Assembly: GCF_027942865.1 (NCBI RefSeq)
Contig: NC_134519.1
Coordinates: 18,381,748 to 18,445,747 of the forward strand
Reading direction: 5' to 3'
Length of the DNA stretch: 64,000 nt
Origin: Odontesthes bonariensis
Lineage: Eukaryota > Chordata > Actinopteri > Atheriniformes > Atherinopsidae
The notes under the pieces are model-generated. The model was not told where the DNA came from. It saw only the letters and a list, made by a program, of their open reading frames with translations, and searched no databases. The first letter of the stretch is position 1, and each line of letters starts with the position of its first letter. Position numbers and translations under genes: made by a program. Of the stretch, positions 1-12,779 are shown in pieces.

Positions 1-545
1 TGAAATCCTCCAATATCTGGCAGTGGTTGTTAGTGTGTTCAATGGGTGAAGGGATATATAACCTTTCATCGTTGCTTAAAATAGGCTGTCCCAAGGCACA
101 GACGAAAAAAGAGGGCCCTGCTAATAATCACAGCTCTTTACTGTCTGTCTGAAGCATATGGTCTGAGAATGTGTCATTTTTTAGGAGGAGCCTGGGAAAC
201 TGTAGACACCATGCTTGCTACCCAGAATAAGAACCATGGGAATGATTGAAAGGGTATTTTTTTATGTGTGTGGGCCACTGAACTAGAGCTAGCCTGACTC
301 CAGGATTAGACTGCCTTCCTTTCCGCCTCGTGGCTACCGAGCAAAGCATAACTCACTCAGCGGCTGGTTTTCCGGACACAGATGATTTTATGGTAACACA
401 TAAATGACCAGGGACAGAATGAGGTCAGGGAATCATGGAAGAGAGAGATATCACAACTTGCTTAACCATAATCTTATATCATAAGCCAAGAGTGTTTGAA
501 TGGATTGTGAGATGGTTGTGTACATATCTTAATATTACTTAATGA

Positions 546-866
546 TTAAAGGGACAATGTGTGGGATTTAGTGATATCTAGTGGCAAAAATACAGACTGC
601 AACCAACTTTTTTTTTTAGTTTGGGCTTCTCTAGAAACATCACAATACAACATGGTGGACAGCGTGTAGGATGACCAACACCATCTGTTTGTTTGTGCCA
701 TCAGTTTAACATTCCTGAAATTGCATGTGTATGTTTCCTTGCCAAGAGTTGATTGAGAAAATCAGTACCACATTGACATCCTCATATCGCAACTTCTTGA
801 TAAACTGCCGTGAAAAGCTTTTTGGATCAAACTGCACTGAAGGAGTTATCAAGTACTGCCCTTTAA
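546..866. mobile_element. Candidate short DNA element with TTAAAGGG ends
   Basis: The left end reads TTAAAGGGACAATGTGTGGG and the right end ..TGCCCTTTAA, so both ends carry TTAAAGGG in inverted orientation. The left portion ('gggatttagtgatatctagtggcaaaaa..') matches a common percomorph repeat I recognise by eye. No coding capacity is seen. The right boundary is less certain because only 8 bp are inverted. Confidence 0.35.
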
Positions 867-1135
867 GAATACTGAGAGGTTGATTTAGCTACATCAGAGA
901 CAGGCTAGTTGTTTCCCCTCTTTCCAGTCTTTAAACTGAACATTTTGGCCTCTTTATTTGATACATACATGTACAATAGCATAACTATACATAAACTCAG
1001 CACTGCAGCCAGCTCTGCCAGACGTAAAGTATGGTGCAATCTTTGTTTAAATTTATTTGTTTTATATTAAGTATCACCTGGAATGGTCAAAATGCAACTG
1101 CTTTAGGAGGAAGAAACCAACGTACACCTTTCTCT

Positions 1136-1220
1136 GGCCTTTCTCAAGTTTTTACAAAAACTTTTTGTAAAAACTTGAGAAAGGCCACACTGGCCGAAAC
1201 GTTGTTTGTACAATAAATTC
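1136..1220 (+). repeat. Perfect 25-bp foldback plus GGCC..GGCCGAAACG repeat tail
   Basis: Two 25-nt arms (1136-1160 and 1162-1186) are perfect reverse complements separated by one base. The right arm runs into AAGGCCACACTGGCCGAAAC, then GTTGTTTGTACAATAAA. A GGCC-loop-GGCC stem followed by GAAACG is a motif common at the ends of some vertebrate retroelement-derived repeats. No protein is encoded. Confidence 0.55.
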
Positions 1221-2554
1221 AGCATGATGGACAAGAGTGTGCGGTATCTTCCCCTTTGAAGCAAAATGCAACTGCAAAAATATTTCTATTTATTGGAAGA
1301 CAGCAGGTGCACAGGTGTGAATTGTCTCAAGCAAAAAGTCACCCATCTGAAGAAGCAGTTGCTGCTGCCGTTAACTTGGCTAACAATTAGCCTTTATAAC
1401 AGAGAGAGGTGTTCAAGGGAGACAAACTGGTTAATGAGTGCAGCCAGACAGTGACTCTTCAGGCCAGTAGAATGTCACCTTAAAGAGGTGAAACACATTT
1501 ACAGAGAATCTATGACTTTGGACTTCTGCATGAAAGCCAATCTGTGTTGTTATATTTTTTAAAGTAATTGAAGTCACGCTTGCCAAAAACACTTTGTTCT
1601 ATCAGTTGGCTGTTTATGAGAAGTGGACACAAAACTTTTCTTAATGGTTTGAGTGCTGTCTTTTGGTGCCTTGAGTTCAGCATTTGGTGATAGCAATCTT
1701 GGTCTTTTTATGGAGCCAAATGTGAAGATCTTTGTGTTGACTTAATATTTCATGATACAATTAGTCAGATTTTGACTTTTGAAGCCAGATAACATACAAA
1801 AATCAGCAGTTACATGCACAGTTAAGTTAAACTGCGGTTCGAGTTCAAACTGACTATTTAGTTGGAGCACCGTCCCGGCTGTACAAATTTATGTTTTTTC
1901 CAAAAAGATGCATTATAACTTAAAAGATGAAAAAAGATGGAACTCTGAAGCATGTGTGGAGCAATCAGGCACGCTTGAGTCTAGCTGAGTACAAACACGC
2001 AGTCGTGATTATCTGTGTGTTTATATGAATCTTAAAAGTCTGATTATGATTGGACATACATTCTTCCACTGTGATGTAAACAAACTTTTGTTTTTTTTGT
2101 GTACAATCGAACATTTGGCCAGAAAAACACAATGAGAAAAATCTGGAAAGCACTTGCATCATGCACAAACATTACTTATTCTATATATAATCTATGTTCT
2201 GCACATGTAGCTTTATAATACAAAAATTTTAGTACAGTAAAAATCTGCCAAGATGTTTTAACTGATATAAAAGTAAACCCTTTGCCAGGGTTCTAATTTA
2301 CTTCATAGCAAAATAACCATCTACTCTTACTTGAATCAGAGTTTGCACAAAAGTTTCCAATTATGATATACATGACTTGTTACTTCACTAATAAGCTGTG
2401 ACCTGTACTCATAACTCTGGGTTTTCTGTTTTTGCTCCCTCATTCTGTGGTAGCACCACATTAAGCGAGTGACAAACTGTGAATGAGGCACTTGACTTCT
2501 TTTTGGATTGTGCCCTCACAAAAATATCAAATTTGAGGATGCAGTGACAGAGGA

Positions 2555-2644
2555 CATCTCATAAATGAGAAACTGAAAGCGATCAAGTATATATAGTATA
2601 TTATATACTTGATCGCTTTCAGTTTTGTCCTCATTTATGAGATG
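2555..2644. repeat. Long near-perfect inverted repeat (about 39-bp arms)
   Basis: The left arm (2555-2593) and right arm (2602-2644) are complementary over about 39 bp. The right arm has a 4-nt insertion relative to the left. The spacer is a short AT-rich loop. Arms include CTGAAAGCGATCAAGTATAT. It may be a foldback remnant or replication-slippage palindrome; no known element is identified. Confidence 0.6.
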
Positions 2645-5600
2645 AAGATTAAACAAAGACACTTACAGTCAATATCACACACAAGAAGTCAGGTCCTTGA
2701 AGAGCTATTGACCCATGCAAACAAAACCACACATACTACTTCCAGCAGCAGGACAAAATTAGACTGTTTAATATACAACTGGGTAAGATTTACAACTGAC
2801 AGGTTGAGTGAGTATTTCTCTGTTGCATTGTTACCATTTTAGAGCCAAAATGAAACAGTTTTATGTGTACCGACTACTATGAATACAACCTATTATATCA
2901 TAGTCATCGTCGTATTAGTAAGGGGAACCCAAAATAAGAATTGTATAAAAAATAATGTAAGCATTAAAATACCCAAAAAATACAAATTACTCATAAATTT
3001 AATAAAGGATTTTTTTTAAACTTTCATCAGTTCATGTGTGTCAGCTCTCTTCTGTACCTTTCCCACAATGCTATTTGTAGGTCAAACCACAGCTAACAAA
3101 GAAAAAACTCAAGTTATGAGCAGGGATGAAGCATTTAATCGATTTTACAATGATAAACAATGATTGGCCTCAGTCATGTGCGTCAGTCTTACCTGACCTT
3201 TATTCCAATAGAAATATATCACATATAAAGTCTAAATGTGTTACTCCTCAGTTAGTGTATAACCACGGTGAATTCACAGGACATAGGCTCAAGTGCCACA
3301 ATTCCAACATGAAAACATTCTTATTTATGATTTCAGTGTTTAGGAAAATTGATTTACTTTTATGAACAAACTGTTCTATCTATCATTTCACGTTCTTCCA
3401 TCTTTGCTTATTTTGTGTACATTTTTGCTAAAGTTGCTGTTCATAAACTGATTACTGATCTTGTTTTTTTGTTTTTTTTAATTGTATTTTAACTTTTGAT
3501 ATTGTTGTGCTTTCGAGGTCAGAAAGATTCTCGTACAGTGGAGGAGCTAAACCCTATGAGTGTTTGTAATGTGCATGTATCCACTTACTACCAATCAAAG
3601 CTCCATTACTACTGTGTTTTAAGGCATTAGAGATGTCAACATTGTTAAGGCATGTGTATTGTTTTCTCAGTCAAGGAAAATTAGAAAATGAATTCCTCCA
3701 GGCTGAAGTGGAGTGTGTTCACAAGGGGGTAAGAGAGGGCGGTGCTCACGTGTGGTGGTCAGGGGGTGGGTGCTGCTGCTGTTGCTGGGAGAGGTGGGGG
3801 GAGAGAGGGGTTGCCAAATTGTGCTCCGTCACTGGAGGATTATTTGCACAGACAGCTGAATTGTGGGGAAGAAAAGGTAGCATGGTGGCTCTGCCATTTG
3901 TTTTTACTTGCTGCAGCCTTTTACACAGACGTGCTGAGTACATATTTATTTAATATATAGACACATACTGTAGTTTTGACACATTTTACAACTGATGCTC
4001 ATAGTGTGGTTACAGCAGACTGCAATCCGCAGGGTATTGTGGTGCAGATACATAAAGAAAGAACAAGCTCACATATTTAGTAGAAACTTGGTATTTTCAT
4101 CTTGGCAAAAACGGTACATTAACTAAACCATTATGTGCTCGTATAGAAGTAACTATTGACTCTGTACAAAGAAACTCCTCTTTCTCTACTTACCTTTGCA
4201 TCCCCTCATTTCCCCATCCCTTGCAAGGAAATAGCAGCACAAGCACAGTTGAGGGCAGTTATGGCATTAGGACAACAGAGGCGTGGCTGGCCTCAAATGA
4301 GGGGACAAATTGTAGTGCAAGAAGCAGGGCTGGCAGTCAGCAGAGGCACATGGGAGGTGGCCCCTGAGCAAGCACAGCGGGGTCAAACCAGCCTCCCCAC
4401 CCTGTGAACAGGAAAGGTGTGTGAACTTTTTGCCTCGTCCCCCTCAGTCCATCATCCAGCAAATGGAGCACATCAGCCACACTGGGGGAGCGAGCCTGGC
4501 TGAGGTGGGAGTGGAGGTGCTGGGTGGTGGGGGTAGGTGAACACCTCACACAGGCTCCCTTTGTGCTATGGGTAGAGGTTACCATTACTGTGGGGGGCAG
4601 CTGCAACATGCAGTTAAACGCATGGGCAGAGAAAAATGGAGCAATACAAGGAGATGACCATACTGTGTGTCATTAACATGCTTGATTGGATTGCTCATTA
4701 AAATAAATGTGCCACCGCTCCTGATCAGACAAGATAAGAGATCTGTGCAGTGAGTTAAACCCACCTCTTCTGATACGGAAATAAACTAGACCAAACTTCT
4801 GCTTTCTGTTGATTTAGATGTTGCCTGTCTCAACTTGTTCAAATCATACCTGATCTAATTCATACTCTTTTGCACCCCTAGATAGGTGATAAAGGTATCT
4901 GTGTATTTTTGTAATTTTTTTGCAGATCTAATCACATTGAGATAGAGAGCTCAACGTGGTTTCCTGATAAGATAAAGCATAACTAACTCGTAAAAGAACA
5001 TATAACTACAATGTGAGTTGTCTCTTACAGGACCAAGTCCTCTCCCCTAAACATTGCAAGTGTATATTTTCTGTTTAATATTCACATTTAGACCATATCT
5101 GTGTTGACTGTATCCATTTTTTTTTTTGGTTTGAAACCTTTTTGTAAATGAAACACAACAACTGCAGTCATTTTGTCTTGAGTTTCAATCCAGTGTGAGT
5201 CCACTTTTTTCAATTTCATTCTAACTTGCTTTGCTCAAAGGTTTAGGCACTATAACTGGTTGTTCAGACACCAAATCTACTGTATTTGGGTACAGTAGAC
5301 TTTGGGTGAGAAAAAAAATAACTATACAAAAAAAAAACTATTGCCTTCAACTATACAATTACAAAATATGAACAATGCATATTGAAAAAAATATATGCTT
5401 AAGTGTACCCAGCATGTTTAAATATGGTGCCAAGGAGTCCTGACCCAGCATCAGGGAGTGAGACTGAGCTTTCATGGTTGCATTGCACAATGTCGTTCCA
5501 GTAAAATGGTTATAATACAAATGGACAGTATTTTCACAATTCACTTGCAGTTGTCTCATAGCCACAAGAGGTTGCATATTTTTCAAGTGAAACTGTAAGT

Positions 5601-8600
5601 CATCGTGGTCTTCATGATTAAATTACCCATTGTGTTGTATTTGAGAGGATAGTCTCACCAATCAGATTTCCAGAAATGCTTCTCAAGAGTTCTGTAATTG
5701 CCTTATTTGCCTTTTTGTCATTACACTCACAGCCCACCTATAGCTGCCATTATAGAATACTGATTGGTCCAATTTTATATAATGGACACTTTTGTATAGC
5801 CTGGAGTATGGAAGGCTGAATTCTCTCATGAGTATCATCTCACTAATTCTATAGTGTGAAAGCGACTTCTAGTATAATAATATCAACTCAGACCAGTGCA
5901 ATGGAAATATTCTAATATAGTAAATTCTAAGATGTGGTTATCATTTCAGAATTACTGACAAGGTCATAACTCAACAAGAACCAGAAAACATCTCACAAAA
6001 CACAGATTTTGATATGTTTTGTTGTCATCTTGCACTTTTGGTTTTGATGAAGTATTTATTCTAATGCTGTGTTTTGCATCTCAGCAACCATGCTGGCAAA
6101 ATTTAGTCTGTAATCTAATTAGGATGTCAATGATTGGACAGAATATTGAGGGGAAAAAGCCACAGATTTTGTCAGTCTCTGCAACTGATTTAATTAACTG
6201 CAAATCTCTTGCTGTGACCCCTGTAATCCTGTTTTTTTGCCTTTTTTCACCCTGTAAAAATTAAAGTTTAACTATAAATAGAGGTGGATAATGCAGTTGA
6301 CCCAAGGGGTTAATTCTCAGGATTTTGGATGCTTTCATCCCCTGGAGGCCCTCTGTCCATGCTCTCCTCAGGTTACATTACCATGAACCCAAGAACTACC
6401 ACAAGGAAATGAGTTCATATAGAGAAATTAAGCCAGGATTTGGTCTGCTTGGGCACCTTTGTAGGCACTCCCAACATGAGAGGCTGGAACAGACCATGCC
6501 AAAGTCCTCATTAATGCCGGGTCATGAGATAGTTAAATAATGAGAAAAAGTTTGGAATAAAAAGTGCAAACAGGATCAGAACATGTAGTATCTTTCTATT
6601 TTCAACACCTGACAGAAAGACAGAAAAGCATATGCCTTGAGAAGAGAGAAACTTAAATGAAATACCTCAATTAATACCAGATGAAAGAGCTTGCTGAGTA
6701 CAGCCAATCTGAGCTGTGTCCATACAGGCCACACAGCTGGCAACTTTGCTAACTAATTACTCCTTTACATAATCCGAAAATGTTTTTACATAATCCAAGA
6801 TACTGTTTACACATGAAAGCTTCTCAAGATTAGTATTATAAAGTACTTCACAGTGCCAAGATAAATATACATCATGTGCAAGGGACCCAACCGTTTTAGC
6901 TTTTTTCTTTCTACATTTGTTCGCCTAATCAAAATGCATTTGGTTAAATAGATATATGTGGCATGAGTACACATACAGAAGTCAACCAGCTGATGACAAG
7001 TAAGTAGCTCTTTATTCACTTTTCTTTATTTATTTTTTCCATGATGGTGACACTCAGACCCTGAGGCCATTGGATTTATGTCACACAAATATGATAAATG
7101 CATCATGCTACGTGTTCACACACCACAAGCCACATAAACTCTTTGAGTGCAAACAAACACACGTGTGTGCACAGCTATGGTTACACCAATTAAAAAAAAG
7201 ACAACTGATCGCCCGAGCAGCTGAGGGCTGGAGGTTTCACTAAAAGTGCTACTGTGGTACCTCCTGGGGTGTGGAGCTCTGAGAAAAGGGCCACAAATTT
7301 TTTTTGTTACTGTGGAAATCATGTAACACAAGACATTGCAACTCCTTGGCAGGTGCAAATTTTTGCTTCAAATACTGAGGAATGTAGTTTTGTGAAAAGC
7401 AGACTTTATCATTCTCCTAATCTGTCAACCTTTTTCAAAAAAATAGAAAAATAACCAAAACAAACGGGAATGGGAATAAAAATAAAACTTATAGAGTCCA
7501 TAATTCTAACAAAATATTAATAACAAACAGTTAAAGGGGAGAGATCATATTCCTCCACCAAAGAGAGAGTTGCGATAGAGTAAATAAATACCCATGTTGT
7601 TGATTCATGAGAAAAATAAATAAATAAAAAAAACAATTTCTCAGAAAAAGGGGATTTATTTGATGTCACATACAAGGAATAAAGCTGTTCACTTGAGATC
7701 AAATAAAGGACACATGTTGATTCCGCTTCTAAGCAGGACCTAAGACATTAGCCCTTTTCATACTGCCTGTTCAAAGTAGGACTAATACTCTTTTGCTGCA
7801 TGTTGGTGTCCTCTGTATGGATACAGAGGTGGAATGGGGGGTTATGGTTGATTCAAAGTTGATGCCCTGCTGATTCGCTTCTAAGCCAACAACAGATGTA
7901 GTCACAGAGCCAAATTTGTGTGTAAGTATAAGAGTGAGCAGTGGAACACACTGCTCGTACAAATAGCACTCTTGTCATTCTGTTGATAGCGTAAGTCGAG
8001 CTTGCTGTGTGTAAACACACACAGAAGTGGGCCTGATTCACCTCTTTCTGGTCTGCATGAATTACAAAAAAAGTGAAGAGTGGCCCTCAAACAAGTACAA
8101 TCTTTTTTCTGCCAATACAACACAACCACTGCGCAACCTCACCAGAGACCTTTGCTCTGCTAATTCAAGGCTAAAAGGGATGAAGGGGGGCAAAACAATA
8201 GGATCATGTTTGTCTTTATCTTAGTTATGATGTCAAATTGTGTTGTGTTGGTCATTTTCTTATTCGTGCCCTTGAATTTCAGAGTTTAATTTCCTTTTTA
8301 AAAAACAGGACAACATATTTTCTTAAATGTACTACAGTTCCTTATATAACAAGTGTATGTTTTCCTGATGATAAGACAAAGTTTCAAGTCTTCTGACTGA
8401 TTTATTGGAAAACCAGAAAGACATTTTTTTGAGTGAAATCTTACACCAAAGCCAATGCCTTATTTGGATAGTTTAGAAAAAAGACTTAACAAAAATTTTG
8501 TGGGTTCCTTTGCCTGTGCTCAACTTTTCTGTTAAGTTTTATGATATTCAGCTCAGTTGTTTTTGTGTAATTTTTCCGACAGACAAACAATAATCACTGC

Positions 8601-11600
8601 ATATTTTGGCAGAGATGTGAATTGAAAACAATGGCTTTGGGGAGGATAGAAACAATGAGCGAAATTTGCAACATTCAGCTATATTCATAAACTGATTTGT
8701 AGAATTTGTATCCCCCCTTATCCATTGAAATATAAACAAGAAGAACTGATAAATACAAGTTTACTGTAAGAGTCCCCAAGTTGTTTGGTGTGTGCATATG
8801 TGTGTAGCCTCACAGGAAATATCACACAGAGCCAAGGTATGAGTATGATGTAAGGATCGGGCTGTCCAAAATGTGATGTCTATACATAGCTGACTTTGTA
8901 AACAAGACTAGGCATTGTATAAATGCATTCACCTTTTATTCATGATGTCCTATTTTACTCTAGTCATCTTACAAGGTCAGCAATTTCCGCAGAGTCTTCC
9001 ACAAATCATTCACAGTGTGCAGACCTATCTTGAATCATTCTTGGTCTAACTGCACATGCCCCAAAAACTCTCCAGAACCCCTAAACCCCCAGCGCATGCA
9101 TTAATCTTGTACACTCGAGAGGGAAAAATCCAGCAGCTGCCAATGCAGTCCCACCCAGCAAGCTGTGTCCCAGGAGTTCTACTAATTCCAAGGTCATGTG
9201 TATGCCTCCACCCCTTTCCTCTCACCCTGTCTGCTTACCTCAGCCACAAGGGAAGAAGAGGAAGTGAGGGAGAAAATGGTAGAAGGGGACAGAGAATGCA
9301 AGGCTTTCAGAAGTAACTCTGTCACACAGACATTTGACTGTGAAGTGTTCGCAGAGCAAAAACTACTGAAGTGTGGTGGGGCATGTATTTCAGGAGGTGG
9401 GAGGACAGGGGAACCCTGGTGCTGTCTTCTGAGCTCTCTCCATCTTCAGTGATTGAATATTTCATTAGTGATGGCCAGACTGGTACCAAACATTCCTTAT
9501 ATCTCCCTCCTACTCTTCTTCCTTGTTTGTGGAAGAACAAAGGCTTCACCAAATGCTTTCTTTTGCACATTAGAAAATCTTGATATTGATTAAGTATCAG
9601 CTGTGCTTTGTCGCTGCAATTACAATTTTCTGATACATGATGCACGTATTAATTGGACAAGTATGCAATATGTGCACACATAGTACAATAACAATACATT
9701 TTCAGTAAACTATTAATATAGTGGTGAAAACATTTTTTTATAGGATTATACTTATTCAAGGTCTATATTCAATGGAAAATAAACCACAGTCAACACGTCA
9801 CATGTTGAAACTTAAAAATGCTTTTGTTTTAATTTGGAATTTACCTGTTAAATGTTTCGAAATTGTGGAATGGGGGACACATTTAATACTGTGCTTCTTA
9901 AGCATTTCATTTAACAAGAAGTTGGGAAGAGACCAACTACTGTTTTTAAGATAAAGATTTCCTGGTTATTAAGTCTGCATGATACTCGAAAAAAAAATCA
10001 GTTAATGTGTTACTCTGACCATAACTTGACTTATAATGCATATAAGCATGTTGGTACAACCAAAATAAAACAAAAACTGAGCCTCTCAAATGGTGGAAAG
10101 TGCTCCGCACATGCTTCAAAGTCACAAAAAGAAGTGATGACTACAGGGCAGTTTTCTATGTTGTCTTATTCCACTTCCAAATTAGCTCAGGCACAGAGAA
10201 GGAATCTACATTTCTATGTATTGTTTACATGTTTTTCACTTTGCATGTGTGCATACTTATAGCTTTCAGTCGTCTTTCCTAGCTGAAGTACATTTTACTA
10301 GTTTACATCAACTAACATGGAAAAAAATAAAATAGAATAAACTAGATTACCTACAAAAAAATATGCCAAGTTTTGTGGAAATGCTGGCTGACCAGATTTT
10401 GACCAGTAGTGAGATACTATCTTTATGAGAAGATCAAAGCGAAGTATAAGTACTTGCATTTGAGACTCGTCTAAGGTACTGTAAGTGTGCATGTTGCCTA
10501 CTACTCACATACTTTGTTCTACATGAGGGAAGTCTTTTGGCCCTGTTTTCTCAACACCTCTTTTCAGTGCTGGAAATGTGTTGAAAAGATGCCCTCTTTG
10601 TATTGGTTATAAGTGTGATGTTCATTTTAAGAAATAGCATCTTCTGTCAACAGCATGAACTTTACTGCTAACCTTGGATGTGCTTTGAAAAGTCAAACTT
10701 CGGATAGAGGCCTCGAAAATATTAACTTACAATTCTAACAAAGTACAATGCAGTGTTCCAAAATAGTGAAATTCACTGACAACAAACTCATCACCCGTTT
10801 AAAGTCATGTTCTCAACAAGAGGGCTCTTAACATGTAATGCGGCTAAGGCTTTGTTTTCCCAAGTAATCAAGTTTTCTTTTTGTCCCTTTGCCAACCCTA
10901 TGTTTAATTCAAATTCAATCAGCAAGTCCATATGTAGCATTTTTCTTTTTCTTTTTTTCAAATGAGGCCTGTGAGGCTGCCACATTAATCATCCACTTTT
11001 TGCCTGCTCTCTCTCCAGTATAGGCTCATTAGCTGAACCTGAACTGTTTCAGTCATAAATCCTTTTGAGGGCAGGCAATGGTATGTGACAACCATGGGAG
11101 AAATGATCAGCTGGGTCATCCACAGTGAATGAAGTTACCTACCATGGAGGGATGTGGGGACAAAAGGAGAAAAAAAAGTTAGGTGTCAATAAGCCCTAGA
11201 ATCCAATTCTTCAGCCCAGGTTGGTGGGTAGTGGGACCCTGACAGTGGGAGATAAATGGAAGGGAATTATCTACTCACTCGGCCAGATAATTGCTCCATT
11301 TGGCCCTGAGTTAGAGAATAGGCACTAATTAGCTCCCTGCAGTCCCCTAGAACTTCACTCCTCCCCCAAAAGAAAACACCCTCACACATGTTGGAGGTTT
11401 AACCAACTGGGTGACTTTGATGACACCTAAAAAGTTGAGAAACCTTCAGCCAGTTGGCAGGATATCTCATTTGATTTTCCACTTTAAAAGGGTGTAAGGT
11501 TCAGTGTTAGTTTGGTGCATGTTAACTTTCACACAGTCAGGTCAGTGAATATTCAGGTCGACGCTGTACTTTAGCAAGGTTTTTGGAGTTTTAAGTACGA

Positions 11601-11679
11601 TTGTGAAATGTACTTATTGGATTTTTGTTGCAAAGACAGTTGACAGCTTAATGGAAAATACGAAGCAACAGCAGCAACA

Positions 11680-11745
11680 AGTTAGCTTAGCTTAATATAA
11701 AGTGTGGAAACAGAGAAATCTCTAATTTCTAACTTGATTTATCTA
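11680..11745. repeat. Fragment of a common teleost dispersed repeat
   Basis: The string GTTAGCTTAGCTTAATATAA followed by AGTGTGGAAACAGAGAAA resembles a widespread fish interspersed repeat ('ttagcttagcataaagactggaaacag'). The copy is divergent and its ends are not visible. Identification is by eye. Confidence 0.4.
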
Positions 11746-12779
11746 ATTTCTTTAGTCTATACAAAAGTCAAATCATTAAAACTGGGCCAATCCTCTAAGC
11801 TAATTAGTTACTGCCCATTTTATCCTCTAGCTTTCAACCTGAAAACAGACATGGGTACTATCTAAGATGGGGATCTATAAGTAAAAAAAAATCCTGTAAT
11901 TTCAATTAAACCACATCAAACTCATTTGTCCCATTACCATCACTACTCTGTGATTTCAATGTACATTCCTGTTTAGATGAAGCAATAAAAAGGAAATGGA
12001 CATCCAAGTTGCTTAACCAAATTTGAATGACCTTTTGGCCTCTTATCACTTAACAGTAATAAAAAGGAAAGGCACCATCATCATTGATTGGCAGTTTTCA
12101 CCATCAGTCGGGGGTCCATTTACAACTGAACTTCTCTAATTAGCATTCTGTTTATTTGTTCTCACAGTTCAAGAGCAACAAACCTCAACCGTTTCCTCCT
12201 GTTTCTGGTGTGATCTATAAATCCAGAGTCTTGTCAGTAGTCTGACCTGCAAATGAACCTGCAGTTTCAATTGCAGCCAAATTCTTGTCAAATATTTGCC
12301 CATTTATCTATCTAACTATCTAATTGAGGCAAAACTATTGCTCCTTTGTTGCACTTTGATGTTCTGTTTGCAAAGTACAGAGGCAGATTGGGGGGTCAAC
12401 ATGGGGGACCAAGGCACTCTAAACATTGACGCTCTTGTCACTGCTCTGATTCCACAACACTGGAATGCTGTTTGGAGGCACTCACTGAAACGTTGCAACC
12501 CCACCTATGTTTGGTTAGTATGAAAGTGCAATGGTGTTTTTGCAGAGGCGAGAGTTTTTTTGCAGTCTAAAATCATACTCTCTATGTGTAAAACATGCAA
12601 TGTTGTTAGCTATTTTGTACATGCGGCATGGTTGGCAAGTGCATAAATTATTAAGCCTTCTGTGAAAGCTGTTGAAAATCTTGGGATCGCAAATTTAGAT
12701 AGCTGGCCAGCCCTCTTGATTTAAAGACATCTAAAAAAAGAGGACATAAAAGTTTCAGTGGAACAGAAGGGACTTCTCT

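Larger units (their letters stand above)
1..12770. other. Intergenic DNA, far 3' side of foxc1; no gene recognised
   Basis: The stretch is AT-rich, with only short ORFs that resemble no protein family I know. It holds the separately listed repeats near 546-866, 1136-1220, 2555-2644 and 11680-11745. In other vertebrates the gene 3' of FOXC1 is GMDS, in convergent orientation. I looked for its C-terminal coding blocks and did not find them. The DNA may be intergenic or intron; the sequence does not say. Confidence 0.5.

Noticed and set aside
1835..1846. GGTTCGAGTTC resembling a tRNA B box
   Set aside because: No A box at the right spacing and no cloverleaf can be drawn.
3633..3960. 106-codon plus-strand frame with Cys/Trp/Gly-rich centre
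   Set aside because: The composition comes from a GGGGTGGGTGCTGCTGCTG-type tract, and frames on both strands are open. No homology recognised.
7525..7550. GTTAAAGGGGAGAGATC resembling the TTAA-element terminus
   Set aside because: No inverted partner was found nearby, so no element can be delimited.
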